Shown: in pieces, positions 8,398-17,800 of the stretch
Position numbering within the stretch: the first letter of the stretch is position 1
Layout of the letters: every line of letters begins with the position of its first letter
From: Paraktedonobacter sp035294465
GTDB taxonomy: Bacteria; Chloroflexota; Ktedonobacteria; Ktedonobacterales; Ktedonobacteraceae
Reading direction: 5' to 3'
DNA length: 64,000 nt
NCBI GenBank assembly: GCA_035294465.1
Contig: DATGKW010000227.1
Coordinates: 1-64,000, forward strand
Program-made: the position numbers and the translations under genes
Notes under the pieces: generated by a model
The model's input: only the letters and a program-made list of their open reading frames with translations
Databases searched by the model: none
Told to the model about the DNA's origin: nothing

Positions 8398-9465
8398 ATG
8401 GTTGTCTTATTACTATGGGATTTCTTGAGCAATAGTGGGGTGGGGAATTTTATCAGGCTGGCGCCTGTCGGTGTAGTAAGGAAGATGTATCAGCACTGGA
8501 ACGGACAAAAATCCTCGCTCTGGCCAGAAGCGCCGGGTAAGAGCGGACGAGGCCCAGGAAAAAGGAAGCATTTGCGAGTGCTTATCCCGGGAAAAGATGG
8601 AGTGCATGACCAGTTTCATAGCATCGTGGCCACCAATATTCGCCACTGGGGCTATGAAGCCGTTCTCCTGCCCGTTCCGGTCGCGCTCGATCCTCGTCAG
8701 GTCTGGCAAGAAATCGAGGGAGATATTTTGCTCTATGATATGGATGTATTCTTGCCATCCATGATAGGATTGAGAGACATAGACTCAGGGGTCGCTGATT
8801 CCGCCAGTGCGACTCAGGTTTCTGGCGAGGTTATTTGGCCACGTGTACGCTTGATCATGGCTTTAAGCAGCCGTTCTGTCTCGCGTCTCTCGCTTGAACG
8901 CATAGGAGCAATCACACTACTGCATAAGCCGTTTGATGTAGGGCATCTGGAACGCTACCTGCGCGTTTTCCAGCAGCTCCTGTACACAAAACCGGCGTCG
9001 AACGAGGCTCTGATGATATCTAAGCAAGCGTGTCGGGCGGTGGAAGAGAAAGAGACCTGTAAGGCGTCTTCGGCGATACCTGTTCGCATCCTGGTGGCGG
9101 ATGATCGCCAGGAAGTGACCGGACTCATACGTCAATGCTTGCTAGAGCAGCAAAATCGACGCTATCACTTTGAGGTGAGAGAGGCGTATGATGGCCTGAA
9201 CTTGCTTGAGCAGTGCCTGACCTGGCGGCCTCACTGCGTGGTAACTGATCTGTTGATGCCCTGGCTCAACGGGTACCAGGTAATGCACTGCCTGGCGGAT
9301 AGTGAAGTTCGTCCTTTGCCGGCTTTTGTCGTGATCAGTGCCTTGACACAGCACGAGGCTCCGATGGATCGCTCGTATCTTCAGGATCAAGTGGTCCTGT
9401 ACGTGAATAAGCCATTCGACATAGAGAACTTGCTCGCAACGGTTGAACAAGCGCTGGCAGAGTGA
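8398..9465 (+). CDS. protein with a degenerate and a canonical receiver domain
   Basis: 355 residues from the ATG at 8398, or 326 from the ATG at 8485 (MYQHWNGQ), which sits right behind AAGGAAG; the start is unresolved. The N-terminal half (LRVLIPGKDGVHDQFHSIVA ... TLLHKPFDVGHLERYLRVFQ) folds like a receiver by pattern but lacks the usual acidic pair. The C-terminal half is a normal receiver: RILVADDRQEVTGLIRQ, phospho-acceptor in CVVTDLLMPWLNGYQ, VVISA, and Lys in YVNKPFDIENL. There is no output domain. It lies between a two-component pair and the chemosensory operon and may link them; that is inference. Confidence 0.75.
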   Translation: MVVLLLWDFLSNSGVGNFIRLAPVGVVRKMYQHWNGQKSSLWPEAPGKSGRGPGKRKHLRVLIPGKDGVHDQFHSIVATNIRHWGYEAVLLPVPVALDPRQVWQEIEGDILLYDMDVFLPSMIGLRDIDSGVADSASATQVSGEVIWPRVRLIMALSSRSVSRLSLERIGAITLLHKPFDVGHLERYLRVFQQLLYTKPASNEALMISKQACRAVEEKETCKASSAIPVRILVADDRQEVTGLIRQCLLEQQNRRYHFEVREAYDGLNLLEQCLTWRPHCVVTDLLMPWLNGYQVMHCLADSEVRPLPAFVVISALTQHEAPMDRSYLQDQVVLYVNKPFDIENLLATVEQALAE

Positions 9466-9605
9466 TCGAGTACATTTCTGGGGTGAATGATGATGTTGAA
9501 AAGAGAAAAAAGCTTTTCGGCATCGGTGACAAAAGCGACTAGAGCTCCTCAGCGCGTGCTAAGCGACAAAGGATGCTTTCTATACCAGAGAAGAAGGAAG
9601 GAAGA

Positions 9606-10988
9606 ATGGAGCCGCAAGACCGTATAATGGATGGCGACCTGCAAACGCTAGGTCTCCAATCAATCCTGAAGATGCTCGCACTGAGTGGCAAAACCGGTAC
9701 GCTCCTGGTCCATTCTGGGCCAGAAACGCTCGTTATCAGTCTGCGCAAAGGTCAACTTGTTGCGCTACATGAAGAGGGGGTGCCTCAGCCAGATCTACTC
9801 GGCATGTTGTGCCTGATTAACAGATTGGATCCACCTCGCGCTCAAGCGTTGCGCGAGGCTTCACAGGGCAATCTCCAGATCGCTCTGGCACTCATGGTTG
9901 AGCAGGGCTGGATGACGGCCAGCGAGATGCAACAGCGCCTGGAATTCGCTGTCACACAATCGATCAGCCACGCGCTGCGCTGGGTAGACGGGCGTTTTGC
10001 TTTCCACAGGCAGATGGTTACAATGGAAAGTAAGATGCAGCCTCTCGATGTTGACAGCGTGCTGTTGGAGGCGCTGCGCCAGGCGGATGAGTGGGAAGAG
10101 CTGGGCGAAACGTCGCTGACTCGTACAACGGTCTCGCGCTGGTTGCCGGAAGTGAGCAAGGACGTACGCAGCCTGGGCCTGAATCAAGAGCATATCGATG
10201 TGCTTTGCCTCTCAAACGGTGAAATTCCCTTGCAGGGGATGGCTCTCGCCCTGATGTTGCCAGAGGCGCGTGTTGCACGCATGATGCTTCGGTTGCTCGA
10301 ACTGCGCCTGGTTGAAGTAGTCGATACCTCGCTCGAGGCTGAGCTGCAACAGGACCTCTCGAATATTATTATCATGTGCCAGCATACCCTGGCTCAGCAG
10401 CGCCAGAATAATAGTCCCATTCAACACCTGCTTGGGTTGATCAATACGCTGGGGCAATGCATTAATGGTTTGCTTATTCACCATGGAACCTTCGCGAAAA
10501 GTCTGCGAGGTCGTGGACAGTTGCCGGTTATTGAAATCGTCCGGTACCTGGAGCGCCGTTTTTCCCAGCCACTCCAAACGCTGGCGAAGCAACAGTATCC
10601 TATTCTAGAAACGGCCACATTCAGTAATGGCCAGCTTGACTATAGTGAGATCATTGGCCTGGATAGCCTGGTGAAAGGGGAGCAGCTTGAAGAGTTTTAT
10701 TGGGAGGCCGTTCTTGGCCTGGCAGCTTTCCTGCGTACAGTCTTCACTGCTCTTTTACAGGATGAAGTGGGAAACTCTCACACGGGTCGCCAGCTTAATA
10801 TCGTCTGGAAGGCTTTCATGACCGAAGTGGAGCAAGAGATACAGCAGTATCAATTGTACCGCGCGCACCAGAATGTGCAGCAAAATCGTACCCGGCGCAC
10901 CGATGCTTTGGAGACAGGGCAAAACTGGAATATGCGGAATGAGGGCAACCTTCAATGGTCGCCTGAGACACAAAGGAGGTTAATGTAA
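9606..10988 (+). CDS. PatA-like DUF4388 protein, first gene of the chemosensory operon
   Basis: 460 residues. The N-terminal region (about 5-150) matches the DUF4388/PatA-N pattern: DGDLQTLGLQSILKMLALSG, KTGTLLV, ISLRKGQLVALHEEG, then ALRWVDGRFAFH. The remainder is helical, with no receiver domain fused. PatA-like proteins accompany type IV pilus chemosensory clusters in cyanobacteria. The ATG at 9606 follows AAGGAAGGAAG; the longer frame from 9573 has no ribosome site. Its stop overlaps the next start by one base (TAATG), showing operon structure. Confidence 0.8.
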   Translation: MEPQDRIMDGDLQTLGLQSILKMLALSGKTGTLLVHSGPETLVISLRKGQLVALHEEGVPQPDLLGMLCLINRLDPPRAQALREASQGNLQIALALMVEQGWMTASEMQQRLEFAVTQSISHALRWVDGRFAFHRQMVTMESKMQPLDVDSVLLEALRQADEWEELGETSLTRTTVSRWLPEVSKDVRSLGLNQEHIDVLCLSNGEIPLQGMALALMLPEARVARMMLRLLELRLVEVVDTSLEAELQQDLSNIIIMCQHTLAQQRQNNSPIQHLLGLINTLGQCINGLLIHHGTFAKSLRGRGQLPVIEIVRYLERRFSQPLQTLAKQQYPILETATFSNGQLDYSEIIGLDSLVKGEQLEEFYWEAVLGLAAFLRTVFTALLQDEVGNSHTGRQLNIVWKAFMTEVEQEIQQYQLYRAHQNVQQNRTRRTDALETGQNWNMRNEGNLQWSPETQRRLM

Positions 10989-11419
10989 TGGTCGAACCAA
11001 CAGTGCTGGTAGTGGATGATAGTCCTACCGTCCGTAAAATTGTCCAGATGACTCTGCAGCGAGAGCATATCAGAGTCATTACCGCCAGCGATGGTTTGAG
11101 CGCTCTTGCCTGTGTCGCAGATGAGATTCCAGCTTTGATTCTCCTGGATATACAACTTCCTCGCATGGATGGGTACCATATTTGCCAGATCATACGAAAA
11201 AACTTGCAGTTTCGACAGATACCGATTATTATGCTCAGTGGGAAGGATGGCCTCTTCGACAAGATGCGCGGGAGGCTGGCAGGTTCAACAGAGTATCTGA
11301 CGAAGCCGTTTGACTCTGTGGAATTGATCCAGACGGTGAAAAAGCATCTGGTAGATTGGCAATCTCGCATGCCCGTTCGTAACGGGGAAATGCGACCTCG
11401 TTTGCGGCGGCGTGGCTGA
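10988..11419 (+). CDS. CheY/PilG-like single-domain response regulator
   Basis: 143 residues, one receiver domain with Asp10-Asp11, phospho-acceptor Asp54 (ALILLDIQLPRMDGYH), switch residue in IIMLSG and Lys in YLTKPFD. A short basic tail (RPRLRRRG) follows. AGGAGG lies about 8 bases upstream of the ATG, inside the end of the previous gene. It would be phosphorylated by the CheA encoded downstream. Confidence 0.9.
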   Translation: MVEPTVLVVDDSPTVRKIVQMTLQREHIRVITASDGLSALACVADEIPALILLDIQLPRMDGYHICQIIRKNLQFRQIPIIMLSGKDGLFDKMRGRLAGSTEYLTKPFDSVELIQTVKKHLVDWQSRMPVRNGEMRPRLRRRG

Positions 11420-11572
11420 GTACAGTGCTGCTCTTTCTGCTCAACTGTACCGGAGATTCGTCAAGGCACTGTATGGTTGGGTCAGCAGTGTCTAAAGGTG
11501 GAGACTATAGCCTTTCTTTCCCATTAACCGGGCGTGGAGGGTTGCGCCCCTACAAAGGAAAGGTATACTGGT

Positions 11573-11938
11573 ATGCCAGGGCAAAAGGTGCTTGTTGTCG
11601 ACGACAGTTGGACGGAATTGGCAATGATTGCAAATCCGCTGCGTAATAGCGGATTTGATGTAGTGACCGCCGTTGATGGCGATGAAGCTCTTGAAAAGGT
11701 CTTTCTGGAGCGTCCGCAATGCATTGTCCTTGATGTTGTCTTGCCGAAACAAAATGGTTTTCAATTGTGTCGTAAGCTGAAAAGTCTTGAGGTAAGTAGG
11801 AACATCCCGATTATTTTATTGACAAGCAAGAATACTCCTCTGGATCGTTCGTGGGGACTACGCCAGGGAGCCGATATGTTTATGACCAAACCCTTTAACG
11901 ATGATGAATTGGTAGATAACGTTCGTCGTCTTGTGTAG
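11573..11938 (+). CDS. CheY/PilH-like single-domain response regulator
   Basis: 121 residues, receiver only: Asp10-Asp11, phospho-acceptor Asp54 (CIVLDVVLPKQNGFQ), IILLTS and MTKPFNDDELV. Start ATG at 11573 with AGGAAAGG upstream. It is the second CheY of the operon, as in PilG/PilH pairs where one drives output and the other modulates or drains phosphate; which does which here is unknown. Confidence 0.9.
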   Translation: MPGQKVLVVDDSWTELAMIANPLRNSGFDVVTAVDGDEALEKVFLERPQCIVLDVVLPKQNGFQLCRKLKSLEVSRNIPIILLTSKNTPLDRSWGLRQGADMFMTKPFNDDELVDNVRRLV

Positions 11939-11962
11939 TAGGTAGCCTTTAGGAACCAGAAT

Positions 11963-12541
11963 ATGTCGCAGCGCAATATAGAACAACAATCTCAGTGGGA
12001 AATGGCTATTCCAGGTCGCCTGGAGAGCCAGATGAACACTATGCTCAACGCTGCTCGGGCTCTGGCGGGAGCGGCTCCTCCCGGTACGAAAGAAGTACCG
12101 GGTGAGCAGTATCTGATCTTTTCTCTCCTTGATCGCGAATTCGCAATCAAGGCCGAGTATATTCAAGGGGTAGAGCGTCTGGGCGACGTGACTCCCGTGC
12201 CAAACGTAGCTTCCTGGGTGGCGGGGGTGATTAATTTGCGCGGCTCTATTAGCTCGGTGGTGGATCTGCGCGCTTTCCTGGATATGGAGCGGCTTCCATT
12301 TAACCCGCGGACTCGCTTGCTATCGGTAAAATATAACGACATGGTGATTTGCCTGGTTGTAGATAGCGTAAACGAGATGGTTCCTGTTTTGCCAAAGGCT
12401 ATCGATAATACGACACGCGGTATCCCCCAATGGGTTGCCTCCTACGCTTCGGGTACGGTGGCCGTTGGAAAGCGCCGGGTTATTTTGCTGGATGCCGCTC
12501 GTTTGTTATTCTCTGACAAGATGCATCACTACTCGGCGTAG
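11963..12541 (+). CDS. CheW-like coupling protein (PilI-type)
   Basis: 192 residues. After a 45-residue leader the CheW SH3-like domain runs to the C-terminus: EQYLIFSLLDREFAIKAEYI, VTPVPNVASWVAGVINLRGS, VVDLRAFLDME, MVICLVVDSVNEMVPVLP. It would bridge the chemoreceptor and CheA. AGGAA precedes the ATG. Confidence 0.9.
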   Translation: MSQRNIEQQSQWEMAIPGRLESQMNTMLNAARALAGAAPPGTKEVPGEQYLIFSLLDREFAIKAEYIQGVERLGDVTPVPNVASWVAGVINLRGSISSVVDLRAFLDMERLPFNPRTRLLSVKYNDMVICLVVDSVNEMVPVLPKAIDNTTRGIPQWVASYASGTVAVGKRRVILLDAARLLFSDKMHHYSA

Positions 12542-12715
12542 TTTCCTGGTATCCTGGCATGTGGCTTTGTGAGGCCCTATGAAGCACATAACTCCTTCAC
12601 AGCGCCATCTGCATCTGGTAGGGGCTGTTGGAGCGGCGAACTATAGGTATGAGGCCGCTCGTCTTTATCTTAGGAATTTATGATACGCTGCTTCACTTGA
12701 GAGGAGGCCTGGCGG

Positions 12716-14722
12716 ATGAATGACCGCAACAGAGGTGGAATGACAATCAGTGCCCTTTTAATGGGGGGGCTCATCGCTTCGGTTGTTGTTCCTGTTATTT
12801 GTCTTGTCGTCCTTGGCTTTATGGGTCCCAAGACGACTACTCCCTTCCTGCCCGTGCTCTTTTTGAGCATTGTTGTGATGGTGGCAGGCTTTACCGCGAA
12901 TATTCTTATTCGCCGGAGAATTCAGGACCGCCTGCTGGGACTGGTGGATGTTTGCCGGAATTTTGTTGGCGGTGATCGTTCGATTCGCGCGGTGGTGAAC
13001 GGCGATGATGAGTTCGCGATGCTAGCAACTTCCTTGAATAACTTGCTAGATAGCCAGAATTTCGCGTCCTCCGCTGGCTCTCCTATCTCATCGGTTGGCG
13101 GAAGCGATGCTGCAGCCTTGCAGGCTCAGATTGAGAAGCTCTTGCAAGAGGTTAGTGCGGTGGGTGACGGCGATCTGCGCGTTCAGGCCGAGGTCACTCC
13201 TGATACCCTGGGCGTGCTGGCCGACTCCTTTAACTATATGATCGAAGAGCTGGCTAAGGTTGTGGGTCGCGTGCAAAATACTGCTGTCCAGGTTACGAAC
13301 GCTTCCCGTCGTGTGCTTGATCGCTCTGCTGAGCTGGCTCAAGCTTCTGAAACGCAGGTGGCGCGCATTTCTCAAACAACCAAGGCAGTAGAAGCGCTGG
13401 CAAGCTTTGTGCAGGATGTGGCTCATAACGCCCGGCTCAGCGCCGAAGCTGCTCAAGATGCTCTGCGAAATGCTAAGACCGGTCAGGACTCGGTGCGCCA
13501 GTCAATCGAAGGTATGATGCTGATTCGCGAAAATGTACAGGAAACCGCCAAAAAGATTAAGCGTCTGGGTGAGCGCTCTAACGAGATTGGTGAAATCGTG
13601 CGCATCATTGAGGATATCGCCGACCAGACCAACCTGCTGGCTCTGAACGCAGCTATTCAGTCAGCGATGGCGGGTGAGCATGGACGCGGGTTCGCCGTCG
13701 TAGCTGATGAGATCCGTCTTCTGGCGGAACGCTCAACCGAATCGACCAAACGAATCGCTACCCTGGTCAAGAGTATCCAGGGTGATACCTATGAAGCTGT
13801 CGTCGCTATGGAGGATAGCACTCAGGAAGTAGTGAAGGGGTCGCAGCTGGCCGATGAGGCGGGCCAGGCTCTGAACTCAATTTATAGCGCTGTGGAACGC
13901 CAGGCACGTACCATTGAGATGATTGCCCAGGCGGCTAATGAGCAGGCCAGTGTTGCTGAAGATGTAGCCAATGCTATGACGGAAATCTCAGAAATTACCA
14001 ATCGCACAAACGCTGGTACTCAGGAAGCAGCAATGAGTGTCAGTTACCTTTCAGAATTGTCAGACCAGCTTCGTGCTTCGGTGTCTACTTTCCGCTTGCC
14101 CGAACGTAGCGGCGAATCGGCTGATGTCTTCCCCACTATGGGAGGTATGCCGGCGTTGCCCACCGCTTCTGAATCAGATGAGCAGTTCTTCCAGCAGGAT
14201 ATGAATTTGAATAGCGATTGGAATCAGAACTTCTCGGCTGATTTGCTCTCGCTGCCGCAGCCGCAGGAGAACGATGTGGCTGCAGGTGGATTCCAGTTTG
14301 CCTTTAATCAGCAGGAATTCTCTAGCCCAAGTGGTTTCTCCTCTGGTATGCCCCAGTTGCCTGGTGGGCCGCAGCAGAGCTTTGAAAGTTCGCCGTTTGG
14401 GAATTTTGCTCCCAACCCCGGCTTCCCAAGCCAGCCTGGTTATGGCGATATGGGCGCTTTTGATAGCCAGAAGGGCTTTGATGGCCAGCCTTTCCCCGCG
14501 ATTCCACAATCTGGATATGGCCAGCCGAATGCGCCAGGTTTCCCGACTCCAGGCCAGATTCCTGCAATGCCACCAATGCCGCCGAAGAATTTTGCTCCTC
14601 TGCCGGGCAATCCGCCGCTTGGCCGACCGCGCTGGCAGAATCCTCAGCCGCAGGGGCCTGGGCCTTTTGGCCAGGAACAAATGCCTTTTCCAGGCTCCGG
14701 CAATGGGCACATGGGACAGTAG
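12716..14722 (+). CDS. methyl-accepting chemotaxis protein (PilJ-like)
   Basis: 668 residues. Two adjacent membrane helices (about 10-36 and 43-65) are joined by a few residues only, so there is no extracytoplasmic ligand domain. HAMP-like segments follow (about 65-115 and 140-185, with GDGDLRVQAEVTPDTLGVLA). The signalling coiled coil carries the conserved tip IADQTNLLALNAAIQSAMAG and FAVVADEIRLLAERSTEST. The last 200 residues are Pro/Gln/Gly/Phe-rich, low complexity, with no CheR-binding pentapeptide. AGGAGG lies 8 bases before the ATG. Lack of an outer sensor domain suggests it reads a membrane or protein-partner signal. Confidence 0.92.
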   Translation: MNDRNRGGMTISALLMGGLIASVVVPVICLVVLGFMGPKTTTPFLPVLFLSIVVMVAGFTANILIRRRIQDRLLGLVDVCRNFVGGDRSIRAVVNGDDEFAMLATSLNNLLDSQNFASSAGSPISSVGGSDAAALQAQIEKLLQEVSAVGDGDLRVQAEVTPDTLGVLADSFNYMIEELAKVVGRVQNTAVQVTNASRRVLDRSAELAQASETQVARISQTTKAVEALASFVQDVAHNARLSAEAAQDALRNAKTGQDSVRQSIEGMMLIRENVQETAKKIKRLGERSNEIGEIVRIIEDIADQTNLLALNAAIQSAMAGEHGRGFAVVADEIRLLAERSTESTKRIATLVKSIQGDTYEAVVAMEDSTQEVVKGSQLADEAGQALNSIYSAVERQARTIEMIAQAANEQASVAEDVANAMTEISEITNRTNAGTQEAAMSVSYLSELSDQLRASVSTFRLPERSGESADVFPTMGGMPALPTASESDEQFFQQDMNLNSDWNQNFSADLLSLPQPQENDVAAGGFQFAFNQQEFSSPSGFSSGMPQLPGGPQQSFESSPFGNFAPNPGFPSQPGYGDMGAFDSQKGFDGQPFPAIPQSGYGQPNAPGFPTPGQIPAMPPMPPKNFAPLPGNPPLGRPRWQNPQPQGPGPFGQEQMPFPGSGNGHMGQ

Positions 14723-14812
14723 ATTTTAACGGCTTTACCTCGAAGAAAGTGAAGCAGTGTTTTGCTTCGCCTTCCTGGGAAGACGAGACAAAAAGGAGTG
14801 AGTGCTCGTAGC

Positions 14813-17800
14813 ATGTCGAATACATTTGATAAACTATCTGTCCTCGATTCGTTTATCGAAGAGGTGAATAGTTATTTGCCAGAAATAGAGGCAAATCTCG
14901 AGCGTCTGGCGCAGTCACCTGGCGACATGGAGGCCCTTGAGGAGACGTATCGCCGCACTCACACTATTGGTGGCTCGGCTTCGATGATGGATTTTCCTGG
15001 TCTGGCGCATGTTGCTCACGGAATGGAGGACATTCTGAGCGACGTGAAGGATGGTCTGGCAACTCTGGATCAACCAACAATAGAGCTGCTACAGCGTTCC
15101 CTTGCTCGCCTTTATCGTCTGGTGGATGGCATCCAGCATGGTATTGATGAAAATGCTGTTGCGGCTGAAGATGATGAGGATTATGCTCGGTATCGCGCTC
15201 AACAAGATGCGGCTGCTCAAAGTGTTCCTGGGGGCATGATTACGCCGGAATATGCTCAGCAGGCCAGTGGGCAGATCCCCGTCATTCAAAGTCCGGGGAT
15301 CTCGGCTGCTCCATCTCTGGATGAGATGCTGGCCTCTTTCCGCACACCACAGAGAAACGCAGGAGAGGCTGCCTGGCCGGAGGAACCGGTAATCCGGGCT
15401 GAGTTTCCTCCCAGACCCGAAGTGCAGTTGCCAGTTCCGCCAATGCAGCCGGCCCAGCATGCTCAGTTTGAGACCCCACTCACGGGATCTCCGCCGGCCG
15501 TCTCTCAACCCAGCGCTCTAGAAATGCTGGCCGGTTCTAATTTGCAGAGTCAGGTGCCGGCGACGCCCCCTGATTCGTGGGTTTCGCCCACTGTCTCGCA
15601 GATGCCGCCAGCACCGCGTCCTCAGATTCCAGAACAAGCCGCTTACCCCCCGGCCAGTTCGATTGTGCCACCTGTTCCGGCACAACCAGCGCAGCCATCG
15701 CTTCTCTCCGCTCTGGCTGCCTGGCAGGAGCCTGCTGATTTTCCGATAGAGCTTCCACAGATGCCTGACTCGCCGTCTGTACCTTCGGGGCCGCTACCGT
15801 CGCAGAGTCCTGGAGGTACTTCCGTTGCTGGCCCTGCGAACCCATCCAATTCCGCCCTTTTCCCGCAAGTCTATCGTGATATGCAGGCAGAAACACATGC
15901 TCTTGAGGCTCAGGTAAGCTCTTTACAGCGGACACTCTCGCAACTGCGGTTGGCTGCCTCGGTGATTGAGGCCCAGCGTGTGGAGTTTAAGGGTTTCCTG
16001 GATGGCTCCCGCGATGCGCTTGATCGCATGGAGGATTGGGCCGGTAAGGCGATGGGCCTGAATCTGCGCAATAGCCCTGAGCAGGTGCGTCGTTATCTGC
16101 CGCTGTCGGTTATGTGGGTAGCCAATAGTAAACTGAAGAAGATTCTGGATATGCTTCTCCAGATGGCCAGCGGCGCGGAAGGAACGCAGGAGCAGATTCA
16201 AATGCTCCTCCAGCACCTGCAAGCGTCAATCGCGACGTGCGGAGAGATTTTGCAAAAGGCTGCGGACTCTCCTGAAGGCATGGTTTTTACCCACGAGGCT
16301 GGTTGGACTGCCTGGGATATGCAAGTCAGTTCCGACCCCCGCACCTTGCGCGAGCGAGTCACTTTTGAGCGTGAAGGCGATCTGGCTGCGCTGCGTGCTC
16401 AGATTGAAGCCCAACTGCGCGAGGAATTACGCCTGGAGTATGAGAACCGACCGGCTGCCCTGGCTGCACGGGCTGAGATGGAACGCCAGATACGTGAGGA
16501 GCTACGCGAGGAGTTCAATGCCACACAGCAACTCCAGGCCAGTGTCTCCGGCGTAAACTCGCCTGAGTCGCTCCAGGAGTTGGAAAGGCGCCTGCGCAAC
16601 GAAATTGAGATCGAGGTACGCCGCGAGTTTCTCAGCCAGCTCACTGGCGGCGAAGGGAGTGTAGCTGCTGCTCAGATGCAAATGGAGATGCAGACGCCTC
16701 CGATCAATCTGGTAGCACCTTCTACGCTTCCTCCTTTCCAGCCTGCGCCAACGGTCCTGTCTCCTTCGGCGGTTCCTTCGTCGACTTTCTCGTCAACAGG
16801 AAGTTCAGCGATGTCTGGCGATTTTGGTGAGGAAGCGGCGGATATATTTCGCCTGGAAGCTGAAGAGCATTTACAAACGATCAGTATGCATGTTGCTGCT
16901 CTTGAACAGGCGCCGACGGATCTGGAACCTATTCAGGGCATTCGCCGCGCTACCCATACACTTAAAGGTGCGGCTGGCATGATGGGGTTTCGAGCAATTG
17001 CCGACCTCTGCCATATTTCGGAGGATATGCTCGACGGAATTATGGAGGGCAGTATCTCGATCTCGCCAACGGTCTTGAGCCTGATCCTGGACACCGCCGA
17101 GGCGCTCGATTCGCTGGTCAATAGCAAGGACGCCTCTGCTCAGAATGAAAGCGCTGTGCAAAGCCTGCGTACTCGCTATGCTGAACTCCTGGGCGAACAG
17201 TCCAGTCTGACCAGCCCGGTAATAGAGGAGATAGAGATAGAGGAGGAGCGGGAGGCCATGTCCGTTCCTCTGGCCAGTGAGGTGCATGAAGAAGAGGCCC
17301 ATTTTGGCGGCCCGGCTATGCCCGGCGCCGCTCGTGCGGACCTGAGTGTGCGTGTCTCGCTCTCGAAACTGGATGAACTGGTGAATCTCTTCGGTGAGCT
17401 TCTGGTCAACCGCAGCATTCTTGAAGAGCGTATCCAGCGTCTGAATCGGCTGGTTGCGGATGCCGGCGTGAGTAGCGCTCGTCTGCGCGATGTAGGGCAA
17501 AAGCTGGAGAGCCGCTTTGAAGCGGCTACCCTGCCCAGCGGACACTCCGTCCAGGTCATGCCCGGCGACGGCGACCCGAATTTGTCTTCGCTCAAGGCCA
17601 ATGGGAAGAACGGCCGGACAGAACCAGCTCACCTGAAGGAATTTGATGAACTGGAGCTTGACCGCTACACCGAGTTCCACCAGCTTGCGCGTGGTTTGAG
17701 CGAGGGCATTGCGGATATGACGACGCTTAGTTCCGAAATGGAAAGTATTATTCGTGATTGCGAAAGTTCCTTCGGGCGTGAGAGCCGCTTGAGCACTACT

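Noticed and set aside
16871..17680. A 269-codon minus-strand frame
   Set aside because: Antisense shadow of the CheA Hpt2 and dimerisation region.
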